From positions 726,001-790,000 of the forward strand of contig JAWRVZ010000004.1 of the NCBI GenBank assembly GCA_037043235.1: a DNA stretch of 64,000 bases, given 5' to 3'. This DNA is from Rhodeus uyekii (taxonomy: Eukaryota; Chordata; Actinopteri; Cypriniformes; Acheilognathidae). Both the position numbers and the translations under genes were made by a program. How positions within the stretch are numbered: position 1 is the stretch's first letter; each line of letters starts with the position of its first letter. Positions 23,501-34,589 of this stretch are shown one piece after another. The notes under the pieces are model-generated. The model did not search any database and was not told the origin of the DNA. It worked only from the letters and a program-made list of their open reading frames with translations.

Positions 23501-25435
23501 GAACAGGCCTTTTAATGCATTATTTTTTCTATTAAAACTATTGTAATCATTAACCAGCTTTAATTATGGTAATAAAAACATTAAAACTGAAGTGCCATTG
23601 GTAACAATACATATGTGCATACACACGTGAAGCTGGGAGAGAACAGGGTGGCCACGATAAAACATCAGGGCAGGTCAGAGACGTGTATTGCACGTGGCCC
23701 AAAAACAGTGGGTGACCAAAAAACATTCACTTCAGTCACACCAGATCAGTTAAACCTAAACTTTAACCCGTTATAATATAATCCTGTAAAGTTTATTTAA
23801 TTTATTGATTTCCAAAAGAGCATGTTTGTTTTAATAAGCTATTGGATAATACACCTGATGAGCATTAAAACATCAGCATGTACATATGTTATATGTTCAA
23901 TACATCTAAAGCAATGTATCTAGAATTTGTTCAATTACTCGCATACACACCAGATATTTTAACTTCCTTCTCAATAGTTATGGAAGCAACTGATAGATCT
24001 TTAGGCAGTATTTAGTGTTCTTTTAATGGGGCAATTAACTACATAACCAATAAACGGTTTAAAATTATTCAATATTTCACCACACCATATTAGTTCTAAT
24101 ATTTTTTTGCCACAAATTGAAAAATGAATACAAAAATTGGTCAATAATTATTTCAGAATGAAAAACAATATCTAGCAGTAATCTGCAAACTGACAAAACT
24201 GGATAAAACTTTAAAAGGACAAAAAAAGAAAAAAGATGTGTTAATATATTTGCCATGCTCTTTTTCTCTCATCACATTTTAATGAACTGTATTTCTGACT
24301 TACACTTATTTTATTGAGTTTCAATCAGTATTATCTTTATGATACATTTATTTCTTTGACTGACCAAACCTGTCAATAAACATTTTTGTTAATAACTTAA
24401 TTGAACAACTATAACCAATCAAACTAAAAAACAGACCAATAATTACAACAAATGGCAACCAGAATAAACCTCTGTTGGGAGCAGGACATTGCATGTAAAA
24501 TACAGGACTGCCCCGAATTTATCATGAGGTCTGTACACGATGAAACCAGTTTTAATGACAAACATTTTGGTCATGTGACCTTTCTCAATGTTATGACCAA
24601 ACCATTTGTCATTAAAACGGTGCTTTTATCTCACAATTATTTGTCTTTTTCCTCATTGTGCTGGCTTGTTTTTAATCATTTCTCTTGGAGTTTTTGGGTC
24701 TACACATCTTACAGGGTGTGCAGTCTTTTTAATTCATTTTCACTGTAGAGTACAAACATATATAATCACCCTTAAATGTCTATTATTTAAGAGGAATAAA
24801 TGAGTTTGTACAGTAATAACTCCTGTATTTCCTTCAGCAGCTTTGACAGACTCTGAATAGATGTGTCTGTTACATAGCGACAGGGCCATAAAGAGAGAAA
24901 GGCGAGAGGAATCTCAATCTCAGTGTCGTAATCTGCCAAGCGGGTCAATAATTAAGAGCCATCCATCTATTCCTCTGAGCTCCCTCTGACATGTCTAATG
25001 AGACCTCTCTCTGGTCTCTAGGCTCTTGGAAATCTGCAAGCACACACAACTTTCTCCTTCCTAAGAGTAATGTTGTCACCCACTTCAAGCATCTCAGTAA
25101 AAACAAAGACGTTCTAAATTGAGAATTGTTTACTTAAACAAAAACAATTTTTTTTGTTTGTTTGTGTAAAACCTGATGAGCATGATTTGAGAACGTTCCA
25201 AATATATTGTGCTTCACTGGATGAAACAGCTTTCTGACTTTCTGTATAAAGGAATTCACATGACAAAAATCAAACAAAGTTGTAAAAGGAACAAATCACA
25301 CATTGGACCTCAATGAAATGTTCATTTTGAAAGTTACATACATTCTATAATTTTTTTCAAAAACAAAATTATGGCAACAGTCAATGAGAATCAAAATGAT
25401 CAACATACTGAGGGCTGATTCAACTTGCTCCAAGA
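23501..25435. other. Intron 4 sequence with a possible conserved stretch
   Basis: No mobile element recognised. The part 24830-25060 is less AT-rich and non-repetitive, with 'GGGTCAATAATTAAGAGCC' and 'GACATGTCTAATGAGACC'. This is suggestive of a regulatory element but not provable here. Confidence 0.4.
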
Positions 25436-25439
25436 GAAC

Positions 25440-25835
25440 GAGGTAACAATGGCAGACTTCCATTGGACAAATGCCAATCGGGCAGCACAGACCTGAGCAA
25501 AGGTCCCACTACAGGATGTGGGGCCCTGATACCACTCTCATGAAGCCGGTTTTTGACAGTTTGGTCAGAAACATGCACACCAGTAGCCTGCTACAAGTAA
25601 TTTTTTTAGGGCTCTGGCATGTACCTCTTGTACCTCCTTGCACAAAGGAGCAGACACCAGTCCTGCTGATGGGTTGCTGCCATTCTTATTCCCTGACCAG
25701 CTCTCCTCGTGTAACTGCTTATCTCCTGGTATGTCCTCCATACCCTTGAAGCTGTGCTGGGAGACACACCAAACATCCTTGCAATGACATGTATGGATGT
25801 GGCATTCTTGAGGAGCAGGACAGCTCATGCTAGAG
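25440..25835 (-). pseudogene. Decayed Tc1/mariner-type transposase N-terminal region
   Basis: The minus strand, read with a few frame corrections, gives VIARMFGVSPSTASRVWR (a helix-turn-helix), SYTRRAGQG, ATHQQDWCLLLCARR, then QATGVHVSDQTVKNRLHESG. That is the order of the paired helix-turn-helix DNA-binding domains of Tc1/mariner transposases. Stop codons and frameshifts break it, and the catalytic part is missing. No ends were identified. Confidence 0.72.
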
Positions 25836-26093
25836 ATAGTGACTAGGACACTAACAAAACTAAAGACAATTCAGTCACGAAGAATTGGTCGACCAATAGT
25901 TGATTTTACAGATACTGATTACTAGGTTGGGCCATACCTGCAAATAACAGATTAAATCAACTGATAATTTTTTAAATGGATACTGGATAGAAAAAAAAAA
26001 AATCGTGTTGAACTATTACAAAAGTGATGAAACAGTACTAAACTATAAAAATGTGATGAATCTCCTCTAAAAGGAGAGAACAACTGTCTATGG

Positions 26094-27355
26094 CAGGGGT
26101 GGGCAAACTACGGCCCGCAGGCCATATGCGGCCCGTTGGGCTTTTTAATCCGGCCCGTCGAACTTGAAGTTATATTATCAATATAAATTTTATTATAATT
26201 AAACCTCCTTCATTTGACTTTTCCCTGTAAGGTCAGTGTTTCCCCAACAGATGGCACACTCCAAAGACATTGAGCTTTGTTTGAGTGTGATGTTTTGCAC
26301 TTTGCGCTCTTCAGTAAAAACGAAGAAAAGTAGACAGTTAGTATGTTTTTCGCTGACGTCCGATTAAGGGCTGTATATCTGAAAGAAACTCTAGCGATTT
26401 TTAAAGAATACAACATCAGCCGTCATTTTGCCACAAAACATGCCAACTACGCTATCAAACAGTCTCCAAAAACACCAGACGGCTACGGCTCTGACGGCAA
26501 ATGTACAGACTCAATGTCAGTACAGAAGCTGATGTTATTTGGCTCAACCCATGTATGTGAACAGACATTCAGCGTCATGAACATCTTCAAAGCTCGTCAC
26601 AGAGCCGAGTTAACTAGCCGACACCTATTTCTCAGGCTTTCTGGTATGCACATTTTGGTAGCCTTCAGCGACTAATTTCATTGGTTTATCTGCACCTATC
26701 AGGAGCGAGCACACCTGGCGGCGTCACCATTGGTTGAGCTGTGTGCCTTGTCGCTGTGATTGGTGTTTGATTCCCCGTGTTTTCAGCTGATTTGCATCTC
26801 TCTTACGGGGATTGAACACCGCTATCGAAAGGGAACGTCTCCGGTTACTATAGTAACCTCTGTTACCTTTGAGTAGGAATCAGGGCATGAAAATAACAGT
26901 CATGTTCGCGTTTGTCTAGCTGGGTAGAGTTCAGTCATGATTTTGAATTTATCAAATGGCCGCACTTATGTTATTTAAACTGTCTGTCAGCCAGAGCTGC
27001 ATTGCGAAGTTTCAGAAGTTATGTGAAGGGATGGAGTTCGGATCTGTCCTGAGAATAGCCACAACAAAACTAACTCCAGACTTTGATGCACTTGCAAATG
27101 AAGGAGATCAACAACACTGTTCTCACTGACACTGAATGGGATTTTATCTACTGTGTTATTAAATTAAGACATTTGGAAAATGTATCAATGAACCCTGATG
27201 TTTTGGTGCATGTTAAAGGCCAAATCTTTTCATGTAATGGTTTTTACATTTCATTTATATTAGTTCACACAAACACACTATCCTTCTATTCTGGCCCCTT
27301 TGTCAAATTTTAGAAACCAATGTGGCCCGCGAGACAAAAAGTTTGCCCACCCCTG
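26094..27355 (+). mobile_element. hAT deletion derivative with perfect 8-bp target duplication
   Basis: It starts CAGGGGTGGGCAAACTACGG and ends AAAAAGTTTGCCCACCCCTG, giving inverted ends of about 16 bp. It is flanked by GTCTATGG at 26086-26093 and again at 27356-27363, the 8-bp duplication typical of hAT. Inside are remains of a transposase gene from which the middle has been lost (26343-26675). The perfect duplication shows the outline is complete. Total length is 1262 bp. Confidence 0.93.
26343..26675 (+). pseudogene. hAT transposase remnant: N-terminal part joined to C-terminal dimerisation part
   Basis: This 110-residue frame begins within the element. Residues about 15-40 (LKETLAIFKEYNISRHFATK, HANYA) resemble the N-terminal region near the BED finger of vertebrate hAT proteins of the GTF2IRD2/ZBED kind. 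Residues about 68-98 (LFGSTHVCEQTFSVMNIFKA, RHRAELTSRHL) are the C-terminal hAT dimerisation region, usually about 500 residues further on. The join near residues 45-65 marks an internal deletion of the catalytic core, so no transposition activity is expected. Further C-terminal-like remains lie at 26990-27110 on the same strand. Confidence 0.8.
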
Positions 27356-27639
27356 GTCTATGGCCACTATCTGCAAAATCATTCCCTTTTTTCTTCTTTC
27401 TATTGTCTCTCCAGTGCATTGGTTGTCACTTTGATTTGCACCAAAGCACGTGAAAAGGATTCACAATCACTTATGCTTCCTAATGGGACAGATTGAGATC
27501 CCTGAAGTTATATCGTGATGATTAAGTGTTCCCTTAATTTTTTTTGAGAAGTACATTCATTCTAACTTAACACATACTAAATGCACCTAAAGTTACTATG
27601 CAAAGAAAATGACATCTACAAACCACAGACACATTTTCC

Positions 27640-27935
27640 TTAAAGGGATAGTTCACCCAAAAATATAAATGTCACGTATGAATTTCTTTTTTCTGGTGAA
27701 CACAAAAGATGAATGTCAATAATTAAACAGTTGATGAATTTGTTTTTCAAGTCAATGGGGCCCATCAACTATGAGCAGCTTAGAAAAACTACTTCAAGGT
27801 TGACGAAGGACCAAACTATATGGAATATTGGGAAGATTTACATTCATCCCTCTTAAAACAGCCTAGGATGTGTATTCTGGCTTCTCAGGGATGTCCTTCA
27901 TTAAAAAGTTATAGTTTATGACTTTCCAAGCCTCC
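27640..27935 (+). mobile_element. MITE of the TTAAAGGGATAGTTCACCC family, left part
   Basis: The hallmark end TTAAAGGGATAGTTCACCC occurs at 27640, followed by 'CAAAAATATAAATGTCA' and 'GGTGAACACAAAAGATGA', then 'AGTCAATGGGGCCCATC'. This is a very common teleost class II MITE. No inverted right end was found nearby, so the copy is partial and its right limit is a guess. The TTAA start would suit a TTAA-target superfamily. Confidence 0.65.
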
Positions 27936-30900
27936 TGTAATTGAGTTTAACACAAAATAGAGGAAAATAGAAAATCTCTGTCTATGCAATAAGCCTCGCT
28001 GAGGGCATATCTGCCTCCGCTTCTGCTTTATCAACAGCCATTCAGAGCATTCCGACAGTAATCACCCACAAACAGATGACATGCTCAGCACACTTCATCA
28101 GCCACACCTCTCACCCCACAAGGCCTCCGGTGGCTCATTTAGAAGACCAATGTGGTGGACCTTTTATGTATTCATGGAACATCAGATGCAGTGCTACAAG
28201 CTAAATGTGCTGTGCAATGAGGTTTACGCAAATGGCAGCACGGGTACAGTGCTAAAGAAAATGCGTATCCGCCTGGCACATAAATTGATAGCATTCATCT
28301 GTGACTTTCCAGAAGGAAAACATAACAACAGCAATTCATGCTAAAAAAGCAAGCTTTCTTTGCAAGGAATAAGTATGCCAAAATGGAGCAATAGGAAATG
28401 GATCGTATGTGACTTTTAAATTAAACTATTTTTATTAGAATAACATTTCTCAATATGTTGCAGTGCTAAAAGTCAGCTCACATGTGGTAACAGAAGCATT
28501 GCGTGGCAAAACCACAGCATTAAATCCAATTAGTGTCAGCAGTTTTCCTGTTGGCCTTCCCTTGTCCACTCTGCTGATGAAAATGTCTGCTGAATAAGTT
28601 GAGTTTGAAGTGCACCAAGGTCATCCCGCAAGAGACATCTGCAATTCAAACCTAATAATGCCATTCACTTCATTTTTGGGAGAAAACATACTAGCCACAA
28701 AATGATATTTTCCGTATTTTTATTAATACTTGCACTCAATCAATCAAAATAATGGGTTTACTGATAAATGCCACTGTCAAGAAAGTCTTTAAAAAAAGTC
28801 ACCTAATAATTCCTATAATCTTTGTTCAACAAGAAAAACAAAACAAAAAAACAACAACAACCACTGATCAAAGTAGAGTGCCATCAATATGGATAAATTG
28901 AGAGTCACAATCGTTTTATTACAATTGTTTTTTGCTTCAAACAGAGATGATGACTCTCCCACGATTCTGAACAGACAGCAAAACAAAATAACATCTAATT
29001 TCCTAGATGTTCTGACAAAATGTTAAGTGCTGCATTCTATGATTTAATGTTATTAAATCTGAATTAATTATTAAAAAAAAAAACTGTTTGAATGAATAGT
29101 TCAATGACTCTTTCTATACTTGTTTCTTTTCTGGATGTCAAATTAATTGTATGATTTGCATATTTTGATCGCTTCTGTAGACAGTGTTTATATCTGAACT
29201 ACAAACATTTCTGTGATAGTATATAAGGAAAGAAATGTTTTAAATTGCTTAAATCGAAAAATTTACAGTGTTTACACAATGATATACTAAAAACAGAAAC
29301 GTTTTTCTTTTGAGTTTCTTCTTGTACAGCTAACAACATTGTCAAAATGATTCCCATTCACACGGATCTGCATCTTCACGCCAGCACTGAAATACATTTT
29401 CAAAAGTTAATATTTTCAGGCCTACAAAACAGTGTCGTAATGTAAATGAATGGCCAAAAAGCAAAAAAAAAAGCTTTCTATTTTTAGAAAGCTCCCTTAA
29501 GTTCTTGAAAACATACACTTAAAAATAAAGTTGTAAAACAAAAAACAAGTTAATGTCTATTAAAAATGTAAGATATAAAGATGTTAAATTTAGTACTTAG
29601 TTGTCCAGTGAATATTCAATGTCACACACAGTGTTATAAAGTACTAATAAGGCAAAAAAACAACAACAAAGCTAACTGAATTCAGAAATTCATGTATTTT
29701 ACTGAACTATTAAAATGCCAATTCACTGAAATTTGATCATCCTGAATGCACGCCATTGCATCAATCAAATATTACCATGATACATCATTTAACTCCGATA
29801 TCATAACACAATCATATGACAATTAAAAAGTATAAGAAAAGTTACAAATCATTACTTGGGGGGGAAATAGTCTATACTTTTCTAGTTAGAGAAAGTTTGA
29901 GATGAGGCAAGAACCACTGAAGGAAATGATTCAAATATCAACTTCAAGACGGAAACAAGTCAGAACTTTAATAAGACACCGACAACTAGACCCTTGTGTC
30001 AGTAAGGAAAAGATTTCCCAGAAGAGCTTACAATCTTTCCTGCACACTTAAATGATAAAGGGTAGCAGGAGTTGGGAATAAAATCTGGTGAAAGTGAACT
30101 AAATAAGACGACAGCTTTTTGGAAATGTACATTGCTGACTCTTCAATAGCATGATGGGTTGTGCATCTCTGTACAAAAGTCAAACAGAAAGTTTACAGAT
30201 ACCTTGTACTTGGTGTACTTTTTGTACACTTGTACAGATGTAAATGTGTACCTCACATCATCTTATACTACCACAACAAGGAACTGGATGTTTGCCTAAA
30301 CAGAGCTGTTAAGAAAGTCAACAATAGACTAAATGTTAAATGCATTTGATTAGTCACCTGATCATAGCTATTCAAATCTAAATCACAATTAGATAACCGC
30401 AGTTAGACAATATGAGGTTTGTGGGTTTGAGACTGCATTATATTCATTAAAACTCATGATCGTGACAGGTCCATCTCTCTCTCTCTCTATATATATCTAT
30501 ATAGACCAACAATTCTTCTAAATAGGTTATTAAAGCAATAAGCCACTCGAGGCATTTTACTACATTTTAAAGGGGCCAAAAGATAGAAGAATTACTTTAA
30601 TACACAGCATTGACTAGCTTATTGTTCATGTGACGAACCAATGTTCAATTAACAAGTAAATTAATAGTAAGAAGAATCAAAATGAACAATATTTCTGCCA
30701 CGTAATAAAGTTCATTAGCTTGATTAACTGTAAGGTTGCCAGGCAATATGGCAACTCAGCACATTAATAGAGAATTAAATTTAAGATGTACAGTCTTCGA
30801 CTATTGTTTGTTTTAGTCAGCCTTCAGTGTCACATGATACTTAAGAAATCAAGTGATGTGCTCAAGTAACATCTCTTACGAGCTGGGCAGCTTAATATTT

Positions 30901-30954
30901 TTGAGCTACTTTTTTATGACTCATTGAAAGATGTTATGTAAAAGACTCATGACT
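27936..30954. other. Intron 4 sequence with a possible conserved island
   Basis: AT-rich, no element recognised. 28080-28340 is GC-balanced and open for 87 codons on the plus strand but shows no protein similarity; it may be conserved non-coding DNA. A (TC)n(TA)n patch lies at 30474-30505. Confidence 0.4.
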
Positions 30955-31200
30955 CAACACTTGATTGCAGTTGTTGCCGTTAAGGGCGGCCCAACCAGTT
31001 GTTAGGTTTAAGGGGCAATCACTTTTTTCACACAGGGCTGTGTAGGTTAGGATTTTGTTTCCCCTTAATAACAACCACCTTCATAAACTGCATTTTGTGC
31101 TTACCCGTGTTATCTTTGACTAACATTTAAATTAGTTTGATGATCTGAAACATTTAAGTGTGACATGCATGCAAAAAAATAAGAAATCAGGAAGGGGGCA
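30955..31200. repeat. Dispersed teleost repeat, class unknown, copy 1
   Basis: It shares 'TTTTTCACACAGGGCTGTGT', 'GATTTTGTTTCC', 'ACTGCATTTTGTG' and 'GTTATCTTTGACTAA' with 48836-48990 in the same order and orientation. Nearby 'GGGCGGCCCAACCAGTTGTT' belongs to the same repeat as I remember it from other fish. No terminal repeats or coding part remain. Confidence 0.7.
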
Positions 31201-32869
31201 AACTCTTTCAGACCATTGTAATGACCACAGTTAATGTCTCTATTGTCACTTTTGAGCAATTTAATGTGTTCTTTCCAATTTTTGAAATGGTAGTTAATAG
31301 TAATAAACAAGTGGAAAACAAAACATTTACATAACATTAATTTAAAAATGCAAAAGCTACTTCAGCAAAGTAGAAAATGCAAATAATGGAGAAAAGCAAT
31401 GGAAATTGTCTCTCTTTGAACTAAAGTTACAGTTGGATTGACTAACTTTTGCATTGCATTTACTGAGTAGTGAGATCAAAGGTTTCAGTGGTTGTACATG
31501 TAGGAAACAATTAGGAAAATATAGCCGTTATCAGGGTGTGCCCAGAACAACATTTAACAGTAATGCCATGTGCATGCAGTCCATGCTACTGAAAAAGAAA
31601 TATCATTAAATGCACTAGCACACACAAAATTACTACATTTACACCAAAATCAAACTGCCACTAATCACAACCTGCTCTTTCCACCCTTTCCTTAGTGACT
31701 CACACAAACCATTGGGAAAATGATACAAAAGTAATGATACAGTCAGATCTCCTTGTCTGAGCTTTCGTTTATACAGTGATCCGATCACAAGCAGCAATTA
31801 CTGCTAAAGATTGTAGATTGTAGAAAAAGTTTTTAAAAATAAAACATTTGAATAAAATATGAGTAGATCTTTCCCTCAGATATCTCATGCGTTTTCTTTG
31901 TCAGTTGCAGCGGGTTTAAAAATGGCCACTCGAAAGACGAGCGAGGTGTGAGGTATTTTGAAGGAGGAGGAGACGGAGAAGTTTTATGTAAACTCATGTC
32001 AAACTGGCATATAATATTTCCACTGGAGCCAAGCATAACAACATTAAAATCACAAAAGAGAGAAAAGACTAGCCAAAACAAGCAAATCATTGCAACATTT
32101 ACTACAACCATCCGCCATTGATATTCCATTCGCACTAAAAGAAGAAATACTGTATATAGATGTATATACATATATATAATTATTTTTTATTTACCCGTTT
32201 AGCAAACCGACACATACGCCTCTCTACATAAAGCAGTAGACTAATAAATTAATCATTGCACACATCCCTAGTTGAAACGAATGCAATAATTTAAACCACA
32301 ATATACATGTAATTATACAGACACTTATCAGATATCCCAGAGTTTGCAACATTAATGCAAAGCCGTCCTGATGAATGTCAGACTTGACCGCTTGCTCACC
32401 TGTAAATCAACCACTGTCCTAAGGGTCCTGCCCAAAAAAACCTAATCACAAGCATTTGCATTTGAGATGCGTGTCAGTGCCAGATGTAATCAACTGTCTG
32501 TCTGAAAGCGGTCATCAGACGATCCATAACGGTTAATAATTGGTGAACTTGGAACTGAACAAAACATTGAAATATTGCTTAATCCGGTTAATGTGTGGGT
32601 GACATTTTGATGAGATGGACTCATAAGCACATTGATTTGAGCCTGTAGGTACAAAAACCGGCCATTCATTACTTGGTTTATGTTCCTTTCGCCTAGTATA
32701 TTTTGTAATGTATTCCGCCTCTTGCTGGGACCAATGATACTGGTGATATGGTAATGAGAGGATCTGGACGAAAGCTCAAATCTATAAAAAAATAAAAAAT
32801 TCACAAAACCTCTCCCAAAACCATATTTTTACACAAGAGGGAGTACAAGCAATCTGCAGTACAAGAGAG
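31201..32869. other. Intron 4 sequence, nothing recognised
   Basis: AT-rich DNA. A 112-codon minus-strand frame at 31833-32171 has hydrophobic stretches but no recognisable family, start context or splice sites. Confidence 0.4.
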
Positions 32870-32874
32870 GTGCA

Positions 32875-33030
32875 TTTGCAGGTGTAGTTCAATCAGTAGA
32901 GCATTGGTGCTTACAACGCCAAGGTCATGGGTTCGATCCCAGGGAAAGCAAGACCTGATTCATAGTGTTACTTGAATGCAATGCAAGTCGCTTTGGATAA
33001 AAAGCATCTGCCAAATGTATAAATGTAAAA
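32875..33030 (+). mobile_element. tRNA-derived SINE with L2-type tail
   Basis: The A-box region 'GTAGTTCAATCAGTAGAGCA' and B box 'GGTTCGATCCC' are both present. The tail reads 'AAGTCGCTTTGGATAAAAAG' and 'CATCTGCCAAATGTATAAAT'. This is the common fish SINE whose tail is shared with L2-group LINEs. It is a SINE and not a tRNA gene, because the 3' half of the cloverleaf is absent. Confidence 0.88.
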
Positions 33031-33483
33031 TATGAAGATGCCAGTATGTGAGGTATCCATCATAATAATGATTGAGTTAGTTTTAATCATGGAGTCATGT
33101 ATTATCGGTCGCTTGTGGTGGATACTCCAGCACTAATGGGAGGTAGAAATACCACTAATGGTTTGTGTGTCCTCAACACACAAACAAACAGAAACAAAAT
33201 GCACACATGCTTGCACACACACCCTTGAGCAAGGACGACCGAGAAAGCTTTTCATATTCTAATGCTCACATGTTGCCTGGGAGATTAAGCATTCTTGGGC
33301 TTTTGCAGCAGTGCTAATGTAGATGTTGGCTACTGTTTTGTACCGATCCCAACATTGTGGTCCAGGAATGATGCATAAAATTATTGCATTCCTTTTGAAT
33401 GTTGTAATATTCAAAACTGATTTTAACATCCGCTTATGGGTTTGTTTCATTACCAAACTATATGAATGCAGCTGAAAAAAGTA

Positions 33484-34587
33484 CAGTAATACCTCGGTTT
33501 ACGAGTTTAATTCGTTCCAAGAGCGAGCTCGTAAACCAAAATGCTCGTACACCAAAACAATTTCCCCCATAAGAACGCACTAAAAATCACTTGATTCGTT
33601 CCACACGACCATAAATGCAAATTTTAAATATTTTTTGGGTTTTAACCTATTAATTACATTTAAACTTATAACCATTAAGATCTCATATAAATACTAATTA
33701 AGTATTTTTAGAGTTTAACTGTCATTATTAACTATTTACTGTAACACGCACTTTACCTCTTCACTGCTGGATGATCGAGAGGAGAGGAGAGGGGAGGGGG
33801 GGGTGGGGGTGGGGTGTTACTGCTTATATATTTCACTACATTGTAGCGTTGCTTCTTTTAATAACCAGACAGGTTCCTTCTCATTCAGAGATTTTATTGA
33901 GAACTATCGGATTGCGGTTCTGGCTTCAACCCACGCCGTACATAACAGAAGAATCAAAACTATCTCTGCTTACGAGCTCTCTCTCAAATCCCTCAGAACT
34001 CAACTCTGTCTAGCGCCGACTGAAACCCCGCCCTGTTAAAGTGACACGACTGTTAACTTAAAACTTACTGAACACAGATTAACTAGTTCCTTCAACATTT
34101 GTAACGATATTACAACGTGAAGAATAGCGATCACAATTAATGCAACAACACGAGGTAAAACTGCTGTAAATCACTTATGTATATGATCTGTACAGAGTTA
34201 TAACTGTTATAGGATGCTGTTCTCTAAAAGCGTATGGCCCTTTAAGAACGTCATTGGGTGCGTTGGACTGTGAACACACGTGAGTCTCATTAGTATGCAA
34301 TGTGTGGTGTTGGTAACATGCTCCATTAATAAAGTTTCATCATATTCACATGTAATCATATTCACCACAATAATGCACTGTGGTGAATGATGCACCCATA
34401 CTGAGAGACACTGAGAGAATGAACGAGTTAAGGGGTGATAAAGGGATCTTTTCGACGCAAAACTGCGCATTGGTGAGGGAAATTTTTTCTCGTACACCGA
34501 TACAATGCTCGTACACCGATTCGACCCTCCGTGCTCGTACACCGATTTGCTCGTATACCAAGTCGCTCGTAAACCGAGGTATTACTG
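33484..34587 (+). mobile_element. Pogo-like MITE, copy C
   Basis: It starts CAGTAATACCTCGGTTTACG and ends CGTAAACCGAGGTATTACTG, flanked by TA (33482-33483 and 34588-34589); 1104 bp. Near both ends 'CTCGTACACC' motifs repeat. It matches copy B over both flanks but has two extra internal segments (about 33830-34070 and 34200-34370). Chance ORFs inside it show no transposase motif. Confidence 0.85.
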
Positions 34588-34589
34588 TA

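Noticed and set aside
32875..32945. tRNA-like A and B boxes
   Set aside because: They belong to a SINE head; the sequence after the B box does not complete a cloverleaf.
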